Under the pieces are notes generated by a model. The model searched no databases, had not been told where the DNA came from, and worked only from the letters and a program-made list of their open reading frames with translations. From Rhyacophila brunnea (taxonomy: Eukaryota; Arthropoda; Insecta; Trichoptera; Rhyacophilidae): a DNA stretch of 64,000 nucleotides. Of this stretch, positions 45,051 to 55,079 are shown in pieces (positions within the stretch are counted from its first letter, which is position 1; the number at the start of each line of letters is the position of its first letter). Made by a program: the position numbers and the translations under genes. The stretch is taken from contig JAGYXB010001067.1 of assembly GCA_022495005.1 (NCBI GenBank), positions 310,001 through 374,000 on the forward strand. Direction: 5' to 3'.

Positions 45051-45313
45051 TAAAATACAAAGTTTGTTCCATCCAATTTTGGTTTGTTACTGCATATTAA
45101 TAACATTAATAACGTTTGCATATTTTGGATTCGATTTTAATTTAGTGTTCTTTTGTTTGACCTTTACTCCTATTAGAATTATTTTCATATTGATATATTG
45201 TATTACACAGATATTTTAATATTAAAAAAATAATTACCTCTTATTATTTTTTAAATATCTAAGATAAATATAACCACGAAGCGACCCTGTGCGAAGCCGG
45301 GTACTTCAGCTAG

Positions 45314-45671
45314 TATATTATAAAACCTTCAATTAATACATCGACGAATCTTTTAAAAAGATATCTCGATCGCCAGTCTGTGGTGCTGAGATGCGATGTC
45401 CAATATATTCTCAATTATTATTTTAATTGCTTGAAAACGTTTCCATTTCTCATTGAGTGTTCTTATAATAAGATAATAACTATTATTATACTAAAAAAAC
45501 GTCAATCTTTATTCTTTTTGACAATACTTTAAAGTTTAATTGCTTCAAAACAAACCCACGTGACCTGATCATTCTTGAAGTCATAGATTTAACCCCGCGG
45601 CTGGTAAAATTCATGTTGACCTTTCATTGATCCAGTGCAAGATCCCAATAGTATGAAAAAAATATATTCAT
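45314..45671. other. AT-rich spacer, nothing recognised
   Basis: No features could be supported between the two elements. Confidence 0.3.
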
Positions 45672-46404
45672 ATCGACACCTCCTACGTAGAGTATTGTAA
45701 CTTCAAAATCGCAACTTACAGGAGAGCGGTTTAAAGATACAAAAGCTTGGTGTAAGTCGACCTTTGAATGTTTTGCACCAAATTTGGGATGACAATTGTA
45801 AATTATAAATAGATTTGTTTTGCATTAAAGGATATCTAATATTTTCTGTGGTTAATCAGAAAATGCAGTTACAACATTATAGTGCGGAAAAGAATTTGTT
45901 CGAAATATTGTATAAACCACATACAATAGTTTACGGCGGAACCTCTTACATTCATTTAGTTGTATGTGATACTTATCATAATTTACGTCGTCATGGTTTT
46001 GGTGAAATATATTGTACATGTTAGATACAATCTTTCACCTAGGATTTTTTGCGTATTTAAAATCATAATTCGGTAATAACAATAATTAAAAGTTATGGTA
46101 TGGGTTGTCAGATAGGTAGGTTGGAAAAAATACTCTATATAAAATTGCTTTTATTGTCATTTAATAAAACATTAAATAAATTTAAGACATGATAAAAATT
46201 GAACATACAGAAAAAAAACAGAGAAGAAATAATTTCAATCAAAAATCCAATTCAAGGAAGTATGTAAATATTGAAATAAAATTAAAAGCAAAAAAGAAAA
46301 ATTACAATCACTTTAAACCAACGTTTTTGGTTAAATAATATATCAAATATCAAAGGAAAATCAGACAAGAGAATAATAATGGGTGATTAAGTGGAAGGGA
46401 CACC

Positions 46405-46650
46405 CACGATGGCCGCGTGGCTTAAGCGCCGGTCTATAGTGTCGAGGGTCCCAGGTTCGAATCCTGCGTCTGGCAAGTACACATTGTTTTTCAATTTGTG
46501 TATGAGTCAGAGTATGGACCTAATAGGTTGAGCAAGTGGCTGACATCCATTTCTTGTAAAAATAAAATCTGTTAATACAAACCTCCACTTCTTGGAGGCC
46601 CATATGATCCTATTAGGATCGGACATGGTCGAAAGAAAAAAAGAAGTGGA
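46405..46650 (+). repeat. tRNA-derived SINE
   Basis: The head has an A box (TGGCTTAAGCGCC) and a perfect B box (GGTTCGAATCC) about 31 bases later, with GATGGCCGCG as the start and TCTGGCA at the end of the tRNA-like part. It is followed by a ~170-bp unrelated body ending in an AAAGAAAAAAAGAAG tail. This is the standard layout of a tRNA-derived SINE. Confidence 0.7.
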
Positions 46651-47226
46651 AGGGTGCACTTCAGGTTAAAATATAAGTGAAACTGAAAAAGAAATCATTC
46701 TGCAACTATATTTTTAGTTTGGAATTAATTTTCAATTATATGATGCGAAAAAAGAAGCATGCACAATTTAAAACATACAACCCAAAAGAGATTTTTTACA
46801 CTGACATATTAATTATTAAGCTGATTCCTCAGAAACTGCTGGTGGAATTTCAGTGGTAGGTATTAACAGGTATAAAATTACTGAAAAACTCAAGATAACG
46901 CTCAGGAATGATTCCATTGTTGCACATATGCAGTAAATCATCTGTCTTAGCTTTTGGAATTGGCAATATTTGTGAATAAAGAACCTTTACCGAAAATTAA
47001 GTTTCTCGTTGCGTGTGCTATGTATTACTTTTCACGACCATGGTCGAGTAGACAGTGCTGGACAAGTCGCACTTGTAATTAATCTTAAACGGATCATTGT
47101 GATTTATATTAATTTGTATTAGTCCATATATGATAATTTAATAGAGCTCTGAAATCAAACATGCTATGTGATTGATCTCTACCACATCCTCAGGTTTTCC
47201 TTCTTGTTTTTTCCATCCAACTAAAC

Positions 47227-48208
47227 CAGGGGCGGGCAAACTTTTTGGATGGAGGGCCAAATTCAAAAATTCAAAATGTGCGGCGGGCCGCAAGTAAAAT
47301 ACCATTTTAAGATATACACTATTTATTATTAAAAAAATTATGAGAAGAATGAAAGTGTTGTACAATTTTTCAAATTCAGGTGCTAATTTTGTGGTTTATT
47401 TTTTCAAAACTGCTTGTAAATGGGCATCGGAGATATTTGATCGTAAAGAATTTTTATTGAGGTTCATGATCGAAAATGTTTGTTCACATATATAGGTTGA
47501 TCCAAAAACAACGAACATTTTTCTTGCATAATCTTTAAGTTGTTCGAATTTGTCTGAATTAAGGGCATTGTAAAATTTGGATATATCTTCACGACGATGC
47601 AATTCTCTTAAATCAGTGTCACACTGCAGACCAATAATCTCAAGTTGTACTTGTAAGTTGTACTGTCAATACACTATCAATATCTATTGAAAATGGATCG
47701 CGTATTGTTGCTAAACTTGTTTCAATCTTCTTGTCACCAAATCTTTGTAAAAAATCGTCATTCAGAGCTTTAATAATTTTACCATATTCTTCAAATTTAT
47801 ATTCTGGTATATTCAGCAACTTCAAAGTTGGAAAGTGGTCCACGTTCTTATTCGATATTTGTCGAAGGAACAACTTGAGTTTTAATTGAAATCCATTCAA
47901 ACTCTTCACCATATTGTGAGCATATATTTGTTTTCCTTGCAACGCAGAGTTAAAAGTATTTAAATGTGTCACGATGTTCAACATAGAAAATAGTGGTTAC
48001 ATAGTGTGAGACGAGACGCAAGGAAGACATACTGAGATAATACATTAACGAAACAACAAATTCTTCAAATTTTAATCTATTGTCAATATTTTTTAAAAAA
48101 ATATAAAAAAAGTTATTCGTAATCAGAAGTACAATTAATGATGGCGGGCCGCAAAAAAATACCCGGCGGGCCACATGCGGCCCGCGGGCCGCAGTTTGCT
48201 CTCCCCTG
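47227..48208 (-). mobile_element. hAT element, 982 bp, TSD AACTAAAC, inside the DUF7869-like gene
   Basis: The ends CAGGGGCGGGCAAACTTTTT and AGTTTGCTCTCCCCTG form hAT-type TIRs with GC-rich subterminal GCGGGCCGC blocks. A perfect octamer, AACTAAAC, flanks it (47219-47226, 48209-48216). It is an internally deleted copy that keeps only the 3' part of its transposase. Confidence 0.9.
47396..47990 (-). pseudogene. hAT transposase C-terminal part (GTF2IRD2/ZBED5-like)
   Basis: Two adjacent frames (47984-47640, then 47602-47396) give HLNTFNSALQGKQ, FQLKLKLFLRQI, HFPTLK, NPFSIDI-like DPFSIDID, and the hATC dimerisation motif MFVVFGSTYICEQTFS followed by LRSNISDAHLQ. These are characteristic of the hAT transposases from which vertebrate GTF2IRD2/ZBED5-type genes derive. 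The BED finger and DDE catalytic region are missing, and a frameshift separates the two pieces near 47620. Confidence 0.85.
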
Positions 48209-50196
48209 AACTAAACAGTACCATTCTGGAGGTGCAAAAATTTGTTTGTTTGTCGAACATCTTTCAATCAGGGCTTGAACGCAGTCCTCTTCATTTTGCG
48301 TACGTCCCCTTTCCAAAAATGTGTGCTTTACATTAACATTGTATTTATGGACCAAATGTTCAAGGACCAAGTCATGTTAAAGTCATAAACAATGCGATTT
48401 CTGTTCTGGCCTATATTGTTAGAGCAAAACCTGAATTCTTTTGCTTATAGACCACAATAAGTAAGCAACTTGAGTCCTCATTTGCACCTCGTTTGCCTTC
48501 AGCTTCCTGCTATATGTATCATGTAGCTACCTTTTGTGTAAATTGAAAAACTGTGAAATTTTAAACTGATAATTTACGTTTATAATAAAATGTACTTACT
48601 CAAATTTCCGTGAAGGGCATTCAAATTTTTTTGGAAGTCAAAATTCGCAGATACAATTTTGCCGTGTAATGATTGAACATCATGTTTATCAAATAATCTT
48701 AACTGACGAGCAAGGTTCTTGCCATAAACTGGGAGTTGCTCCGTGGATGCTACTCGGACTTGTAAGTTTTTGAAAATGTGACATTGGTCACACTGGTCCT
48801 TTTTAGGGACATAGTGACACAACACAAATTAAAATTTTTATTGATTATAAATAATAATTGATACTGCCTTTCTGTTTGAGCTTTATGTGTGTATATTATG
48901 GGCTCATACCATTCATTATATAGTTTAAATAAATGGGTAAAATCCAGGTCGCCATCTAAGTAAAGTTTGCTTGATCGCTGTCGAACATAATCTGATTCGA
49001 CCGGTTGGATGGACTTAACATGGTCGGAAACACTAGTATTCATATCTTCAGTTAATACAACATTTCAATTTTTGTGTTGACTTCGTTGATCAGGTGTTAA
49101 AACGGCGGTTTCATTATCCACCTTGTCCAAAGCTGTGAATACGAATTGGTCACAAATAGAGAATGTAGCTAGAAACTTTTTTTGCAGACCTTAACCAGCT
49201 CCATGTTATTTTCATTTTGATATTTCGTCAGATGATATTTAATGGTAAAACTTCGCCACGACTGAGTTTCAGTAAAAACTCTCCGTTGCTTTTCATTTAT
49301 CGCTAATTTAGCAACATATTACCACTTTTATTTCGATCACTCGAAACCTTAGCCATTATAATTGAGGTTTTTAAAAAAAAAAATGATTATAAAGCATTAT
49401 AAATCTCATTGTTTGTGATAACAGTACCTCTTGAGGTGATTTTTCACAAAAATAGCTCTATATTTTATAATATATCCAATTACTTTTACTGTTAATCTTT
49501 TCGAGAGAATGTAGTCAGTTTGTATCAGCAACGCTGGCACTAGTCTCATCATCGTCACAAATAATGTCTAAAAGTTCCATTATCATATTTTAATCAGCAC
49601 CTGAAGGCAGTGATGACTCTGTAAAAAGCAAAACAACTAAATAAACATGAATTTATAAAAGTTATCACGCGTATAATGTTGCAACTAAAATTGTATGTCG
49701 CCGTATAATATGATAAGTACTACATACAATTTATTTTACTAAAATAAGCACGACGTAAATTATTATAAGTGATAGATACAATATTTTTTTTCAGTTTTTT
49801 CCGACGTAAAATATGTTAAGTATAACTTACGATACTTTTTGTTGTCGTACGAGAAAAAGATTAAAAATATTAACTTACCTTGAATCCTAAAGTCACAGTT
49901 TCCCTGGGTAGAATTTATTTTGTCCATTGTTGTTTTACTATTATTATCCGTTTCTATAATATTATACGCTGTACTATTAATTGTCCCATCTGGCCTAATC
50001 ACATGTTTTTGTGCACGCATAGATTTTCTATCAATTTTTGTATTCTTGACACTAAAGTCCTGTAGGGGCGGATATATTGCGCAATATTTGTTGACATTGT
50101 CTAGATCTCTTCATTATGGTATTTAATATTTACCAAACCATACAAAAATACAATATAACCGAAAGTTCACAGTGGTAGCGGTGTGTCACCTCCCGT

Positions 50197-50302
50197 CCGA
50201 AGTGAAGTATCGTAATTAGCAGTAACAATACACCCGCGCGGCAAGATCTCCGCGCGTTTCTCGCGTATAGTATTGCTAAATACGTTACCATACTTCACGT
50301 CA
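50197..50302. repeat. Imperfect GC-rich inverted repeat
   Basis: GTGAAGTATCGTAATTAGCA-GTAA...ATAC is mirrored by GTATAGTATTGCTAAATACG...CCATACTTCAC around a core with CGCGCGG...CCGCGCG. It lies upstream of the DUF7869-like gene, so it may be the remains of its promoter or a subterminal transposase-binding region. Confidence 0.5.
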
Positions 50303-50574
50303 GAAAAATTTCAAGAAATTTGAGATACAATAATATGCAATGCTTGAAAATCGCACTTATAATACGAATTTTGAAATTCTGTAAATGGCATCATATGTAA
50401 TACATACTATGGATACGAAAAATGAAAAAAAGTGAAAAACGTCATTTTGTCAGTTACAATATTATACGTAGGAGGTGTCGATAGATTAATCTTCCCGCAG
50501 TGGAGTGAATAAGATAATTTACTTGTTACTTTAAAATTAAGAAGTTACCACCAGTGAAGTGGACACCGAATTAA

Positions 50575-51415
50575 GGGCGGACGTGCTTAGCGTGGGTCAA
50601 AATGGAGTTTTTTTCTATTTTCAAAGCATGATCCTGGACATACCTTAAACGTTGTAGATAATCTATTTATATAATTTTGAAGCCTTATTATCCTTTATAT
50701 TTATTTTATACATTTGATGACTGCATAAAGTATTTTTATTACATAAAATAGTATTCTTTTAAACCTCTCGCTCTAATGTTTTAGAATATAGTCATATTTC
50801 AGTACAAAAATGTGCAGTGGTGTTGGGAACCACTGGGGAATGCCAAAAGAAATGGCGTATTTCAAAAAAACACTACCTAATTCTTAGGTCAATAATTATT
50901 ATAAAGCAATCATTATTCGTAGGATGTTTATCACACTTTAATGGTCAAAGACATAGCTTATAATGAGTATCTTTAGAATTATCTTCAAATGTGTTAATCT
51001 TGCCCATTTTTTGAATAAAACAATGCCCAATTCTTGTCAAATTTGGGATCACAGAGATAATCAATATAATTTTTTATCGTAAATAATTCACTATAATAAT
51101 GTCGATATAAATTATACTGATGGTTTTATAAATGCGTTTAAAAATTAATAAATGTAACAAATCTTAAGACCACTGCACATTTATGTACTGAAATATGACT
51201 ATATTCTAAAAAAATAGAGCGAGAGGTTTAAAGAATACTATTTTATGTAATAAAAATACTTTATGCAGTCATCAAATGTTTAAAATAAATATAAAAGATA
51301 ATAAGGCTTCAAAATTATATAAATAGATTATCTACAACGTTTAAGGTATGTCCAGGATCATGCTTTGAAAATAGAACAAAAGCTCCATTTTGACCTACGC
51401 TGAGCATGTCCCCCC
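50575..51415. mobile_element. Internally deleted TTAA fold-back copy, 841 bp
   Basis: Left arm tip GGGCGGACGTGCTTAGCGTG after TTAA (50571-50574); right tip GAGCATGTCCCCCC before ATAA (mutated TTAA). The left arm is cut at about 50825 (GTGCAGTGGTGTTGGGAACC) and joined directly to the middle of the right arm, so ~550 bp including the hairpin loop is missing relative to 3559-4952. Confidence 0.85.
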
Positions 51416-51724
51416 ATAAAGGTAAATATTGTTACACATTAAGAACAATACACAATAATACTAGGGAAGAAGAAGAAACATAGCTCATCTTTCTTGGATT
51501 TCGTAAGTGCCATAACAGGGCGTAACTTAAAATTCACATACAGTATACGAACTATTTATACACCCATGCGGAAGCAATTAACTATGTACATGATAACCAT
51601 AAAAAGCATACCGTAAAATTAATTTGATAGAGAGACATAAATATATTTAAAATGTACCTAATTGAAAAAACACAATTTTGATAAACTTTAGAAACATACA
51701 TATTAGATAAAATTCTAGAAAATA

Positions 51725-51765
51725 AGTTATTCCAAGTGGGACTCGAACTCCCGTTTATGATTCAT
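51725..51765 (-). repeat. tRNA-like fragment
   Basis: On the minus strand GGAGTTCGAGTCCC is a good B box, followed by ACTTGGA. No A box was found in range. Confidence 0.35.
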
Positions 51766-51767
51766 CG

Positions 51768-51824
51768 AATTATTTTTTACCACGTTTTTATTAGGTCGTA
51801 TTCTTATTTATCCGGTGGTTGTTT
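51768..51824. repeat. Long target duplication of the LINE, left copy
   Basis: AATTATTTTTTAC-CACG then TTTTTATTAGGTCGTATTCT, TATTTATCCGGTGGTTGTTT is repeated at 52211-52268 with two differences. Confidence 0.75.
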
Positions 51825-52210
51825 CTTCTTCTTATTGTGCCATCCCCTAGCGGAGGTAGGCCACCATCAAGGCGATCTTATCTTTGTCGTCTGCTACCCG
51901 GAACAGTTCAGTGGATCGTACCAATCACGGAGGTTCTTAAGCCACGAAATGCGGCGCCGTCCATTGATCTTTCCTTGAATGACAAGTTGGGAAAAACTGT
52001 ACTTTTGTCCTCTCATAATGTGGCTGAGGTACTGTAGTTTCCTGGTTTTGATACTACGTAGAACTTCTCGGTCGTTCCCCATTCGATTGAGAACTTCAAC
52101 ATTTGTCATCCTGTCAGTCCAAGGAATTTTGAGGATGCGTCTATACAGCCATATCTCGAAAGCTTCAAGTCTCCGTGACATCTCATTATTTTTTATTAAA
52201 AATATTTTTT
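51825..52210 (-). pseudogene. 5'-truncated LINE with RT C-terminal reading frame
   Basis: The minus frame 52181-51894 is open for 95 codons: RRLEAFEIWLYRRILKIPW, MTNVEVLNRMGNDREV, YLSHIMRGQKYSFSQL and RRRISWLKNLRDW. This is the last part of a non-LTR retrotransposon ORF2, and the most intact of three copies here. It ends at the low-coordinate side with GGGATGGCAC and AATAAGAAGAAG, which serves as its 3' tail, abutting the long target duplication. The RT catalytic motifs are not included. Confidence 0.8.
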
Positions 52211-52680
52211 AATTATTTTTTTACAACGTTTTTATTAGGTCGTATTCTTATTTATCCGGTGGTTGTTTGTCCGGTACAAATCTTGCAATCGATTTTTAAC
52301 TAACTTCCCGACTAGATAGACATTTGAAACTTTTAGAATATAATATCAGAACATGATGCCAATGCATTTTTTTAAACGTATAGCCTTATTTAAGTAGAAT
52401 TAAATTCATTTTCAGTCAATTCTGTTTTGTATGGAAAGTTATTTCAGAAAAATCCGTAAAAAGTAAAAGACTATTATTGGTTGCTAAGTTGGTGGTCTTA
52501 GGAACTAAATTATTAATAAGTATATACGGGCGTTACTATGGAAATCAATATGAGTGTCAAAATGACATTTCAGTATTATTTCTATCAATTACAAATTTTA
52601 TATGATTCAACAGAAAATTTAAAAACGTTGTATATAAAAAGTTCTTTTTATTTTGTAATTATTTGCACTCTTTTTGCACT
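52211..52680. repeat. Dispersed repeat, partner of 22085-22560
   Basis: Colinear with the partner over ~450 bp, with an additional GGTTGTTTGTCCGG and a CGATTTTTAACTAACTTCCC segment not seen there. Its first 58 bp is the right copy of the LINE target duplication. Confidence 0.75.
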
Positions 52681-54035
52681 CGTTTTACACTCGCGGTGCG
52701 TATTTAATGACAAGTATGTTCTTAATGTGATACGATGTACTTAATTATATTTTTTATTTTATATAAAAAGTTCTTTATTATCTTGTAATTATTATATTAA
52801 CGATTAAGTTGAGGTACTTCAAAATCAACCAATCAGTAGGCACTATGCTTTATTATCAATTAGGGTAAATGACAATATTACTAACTTAATCGCAATACAT
52901 GCCTGATGCTAATAAAATTTGGTTAACAGAGGGGTACAACAAATTGTGTTTTTTTATAATTAAAAATATTCAGTATTGAATAAAAGAATAATAAACCACA
53001 TTTTTTTATATTGAAAAGGTACTTCATTTTAATTCGAAGATAAAGGTATTTAAGTCGGTGTAAATACATTTTTCTAGTACTTACATGGTAAATAAGAATA
53101 AAGATATTTAAAATTACAAATTACAAATTAAATAACTAAATGGTTGATTTTAATAAAAGACGACGCCACTGTTGTGAATGAGAAAGAAAGCAGAATCTCC
53201 TATATATTATTATCCTACAGCTTTCCCGATGTTTGGCGAGCGATTGTGTGCCTTATTCGTCACGTCCGATGGGTTCAAACGTCAAACACACTAATTGAAT
53301 GTTCGAAATTCAAATAGGTCATATAGAGTATGAAAGGAAGGGTTTTCCGAATTTAAGTTATCTTGCGATATAATATTGATGTTTCTCTAAAGCTTTCCGG
53401 CACATACGTCACTTTATTGACAATATGGGAATTTATTTTTTCACAATGTTTGCAACACTCGAACCAACTAAACAAATATGGCCGCTTTAAATTTAAAATG
53501 CGTTTTAACCGATATATACAATCAATTTTTACAAACTAATCATAATAAGATTAATCGATTAACATATTAGAACTGATTTATTTAAATTTTTATGAATTAA
53601 GTTCTTTGTTTAAGTTAAGTTTCTACACCTCTGACGGAAATCAAGTCTTTTGACACTATAAATTTATTACGCTATGTATACTAACATACGGTATTTCAAT
53701 TGACTCACCACATATTTACTTATCAGATGCATTCGAGTGACTATAAGTTGAAGTGAGCACAATTTTATATAACTTAACACAGTCACAAAAAAATCACTTT
53801 TAAAAACTAGGTAACATCCGTCATTATTTGTTGTTTATGTAAAAAACGACAGGTGATATTATTTACGTCTCATAATGATTTAAAAATGCACAGCACTATA
53901 TAATAACTCACATTTATAACAAGCACCCATAGATAACTATAAATATTCAAAAAAACAATAACATTTATACGAATTCCGATTAAAACTGATCATTTCATTG
54001 AAACGCGGGCGTACGACATATCGGCGTTTTACGAT
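52681..54035. other. AT-rich DNA, nothing recognised
   Basis: No gene or element end was seen. Confidence 0.35.
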
Positions 54036-54169
54036 ACCAAGGAAAATTTTAAAATATGTCACTTTTGTTTTTTTTTGTAAGGCTGTTGAATCAATTTTTT
54101 TTGAACCAATGAAACTTATATACATTTAATTAGCTCATTATAACCCAAAAATATTTAAAAGGTATCAAC

Positions 54170-54420
54170 CAGTGTTGCCAACTAACGTTTTCAAAGTTCA
54201 GTAGATTTTTTGATTTTTTCTTCAAAACACCATTGATTGACAAAAATGTATGAAATTCAACGATTGTGTTTAATGATAGCGTGCATATTGACATAATCTC
54301 ACAAGTGTCTTTTATATCATGAAAAAGTGACTTTTGTTCATCACAAATATCATAATTTCTTCTTTTCCTGACAAAAATTTCAGTAGATCTACTGAAATTT
54401 CAGTAGACATGGCAACACTC
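54170..54420. mobile_element. hAT MITE 1 of 3 (CAGTGTTGCCA family)
   Basis: CAGTGTTGCCAACTAACG ... TTCAGTAGACATGGCAACAC-TC. Interior TTCAGTAGATCTACTGAAAT is palindromic. Followed by GATCAACC. Confidence 0.7.
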
Positions 54421-54428
54421 GATCAACC

Positions 54429-54481
54429 CAGTGTTGCCAAGTCAAAATTTAAAAATTCAGTAGATGGACATGGCGACACTG
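54429..54481. mobile_element. hAT MITE 2 of 3, 53-bp deletion derivative
   Basis: CAGTGTTGCCAAGTCAAAAT ... GGACATGGCGACACTG. It keeps only the two ends and is preceded by GATCAACC. Confidence 0.65.
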
Positions 54482-54496
54482 ACTATGCGATCAACC

Positions 54497-54916
54497 CAGT
54501 GCTGCCAAGTCAAAATTTAAAATTTCAGTAGATTTTGACAAAAATTCAGTAGATTTCATAAAATATCAGTAGATTTTGAAAAATGTGGCTTATTAGATAT
54601 GATTTTAAACTAATAAGAATAACAATAACTAATAATATTAATTTATTGTAAACAATGATGATATTAATGGGTAAAATGGCGCTCTTGGGTAGAGTTACAA
54701 TGCTTTTTATGTCAATTTAGAAGTGTATAACATCAAAAAAGGTCATGCCTAAATCATTTCAAGTTTTTTATTAAAAGAATCATCAGTTAATTTACAATTA
54801 TGGAGAAACACAAATATCAGTAGATTTCTTGAATTTCGAAAAAAAATCAAAAATTCAGTATATTGGCAAAAAATATCAGTTGATCTACTGAAATTTCAGT
54901 AGACATGGCAACACTG
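54497..54916. mobile_element. hAT MITE 3 of 3
   Basis: CAGTGCTGCCAAGTCAAAAT ... TTTCAGTAGACATGGCAACA-CTG, with repeated ATCAGTAGATTT units throughout. Preceded by GATCAACC (54489-54496) and followed by (G)ATCAACC. Confidence 0.75.
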
Positions 54917-55079
54917 ATCAACCATAGAATATTATTTCAAAATTTGATAACGTAACATTTTTTTTATGGCTGTTAAATGATAATTTTTTAAACCAATGAA
55001 ACTTATATACATTCAATTAGCTCATATAACCCAAAAATATTCAAAAGGTATTCAACAATAATTGGTGTTATACATATTA

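Larger units (their letters stand above)
42747..45313 (+). mobile_element. Helitron-like non-autonomous unit with expanded tandem repeats
   Basis: The 3' end GCGAAGCCGGGTACTTCAGC-TAG, followed by T, has the CTAG terminus and GC-rich subterminal block of arthropod Helitron-like elements. The 5' end is either TCTAATATATAAAA at 42747 or CTATACTAATATATAAAA near 42880; both resemble Helitron starts. There is no coding capacity; the interior is a large tandem array. Two 5'-like ends suggest either nested copies or an internal duplication. Confidence 0.6.
47140..50060 (-). pseudogene. Decayed DUF7869-like gene (PKKDQCDxC family)
   Basis: Pieces read from high to low coordinate. One N-terminal exon, about 50060-49880, follows acceptor CCCCTACAG and ends in GGATTCAAG|GTAAGT. 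Another exon starts after TTTTTACAG at about 49621. Next comes VKSIQPVESDYVRQRSSKLY (49043-48750), then after a frameshift YVPKKDQCDQC (near 48810) and FQKNLNALHGN. Broken EAEGKRGANEDSSCL (~48500) and NNIGQNRNR (~48405, equivalent to the family's DNCxGQNRN) follow, then TFLERGRTQNEEDC and FAPPEWYCLV (48370-48225). Several stops and frameshifts show that it is dead. The C-terminal end (GWKKQEGKPEDVVEINHIA, near 47210-47150) is severed by a hAT insertion. The family has no established function; recognition is from memory. Confidence 0.6.
45671..50483 (-). mobile_element. 4.8-kb TIR-bounded element carrying a DUF7869-like gene
   Basis: TATCGACACCTCCTACGTA at 45671-45689 is mirrored exactly by TACGTAGGAGGTGTCGATA ending at 50483; with gaps the similarity extends another ~20 bp (TATTGTAACT, CAAAAT). 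Between them lies, on the minus strand, a decayed intron-containing gene related to arthropod DUF7869-type proteins. The most economical reading is an autonomous-type DNA transposon whose own gene this is. If the outer TA is the target duplication, the TIR would start TCGACACC; the outer TAT/ATA can also be part of the TIR. The superfamily is not assigned. Later insertions inside are the hAT at 47227-48208 and a SINE at 46405-46650. Confidence 0.6.
54036..55047. repeat. Direct duplication (~130 bp) flanking a hAT MITE cluster
   Basis: GGCTGTTgAATcAnTTTTTT, AACCAATGAAACTTATATAC, ATTnAATTAGCTCAT and TAACCCAAAAATATTnAAAA occur in the same order at 54036-54166 and at about 54920-55047. The three MITEs lie between the copies. 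Confidence 0.75.
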
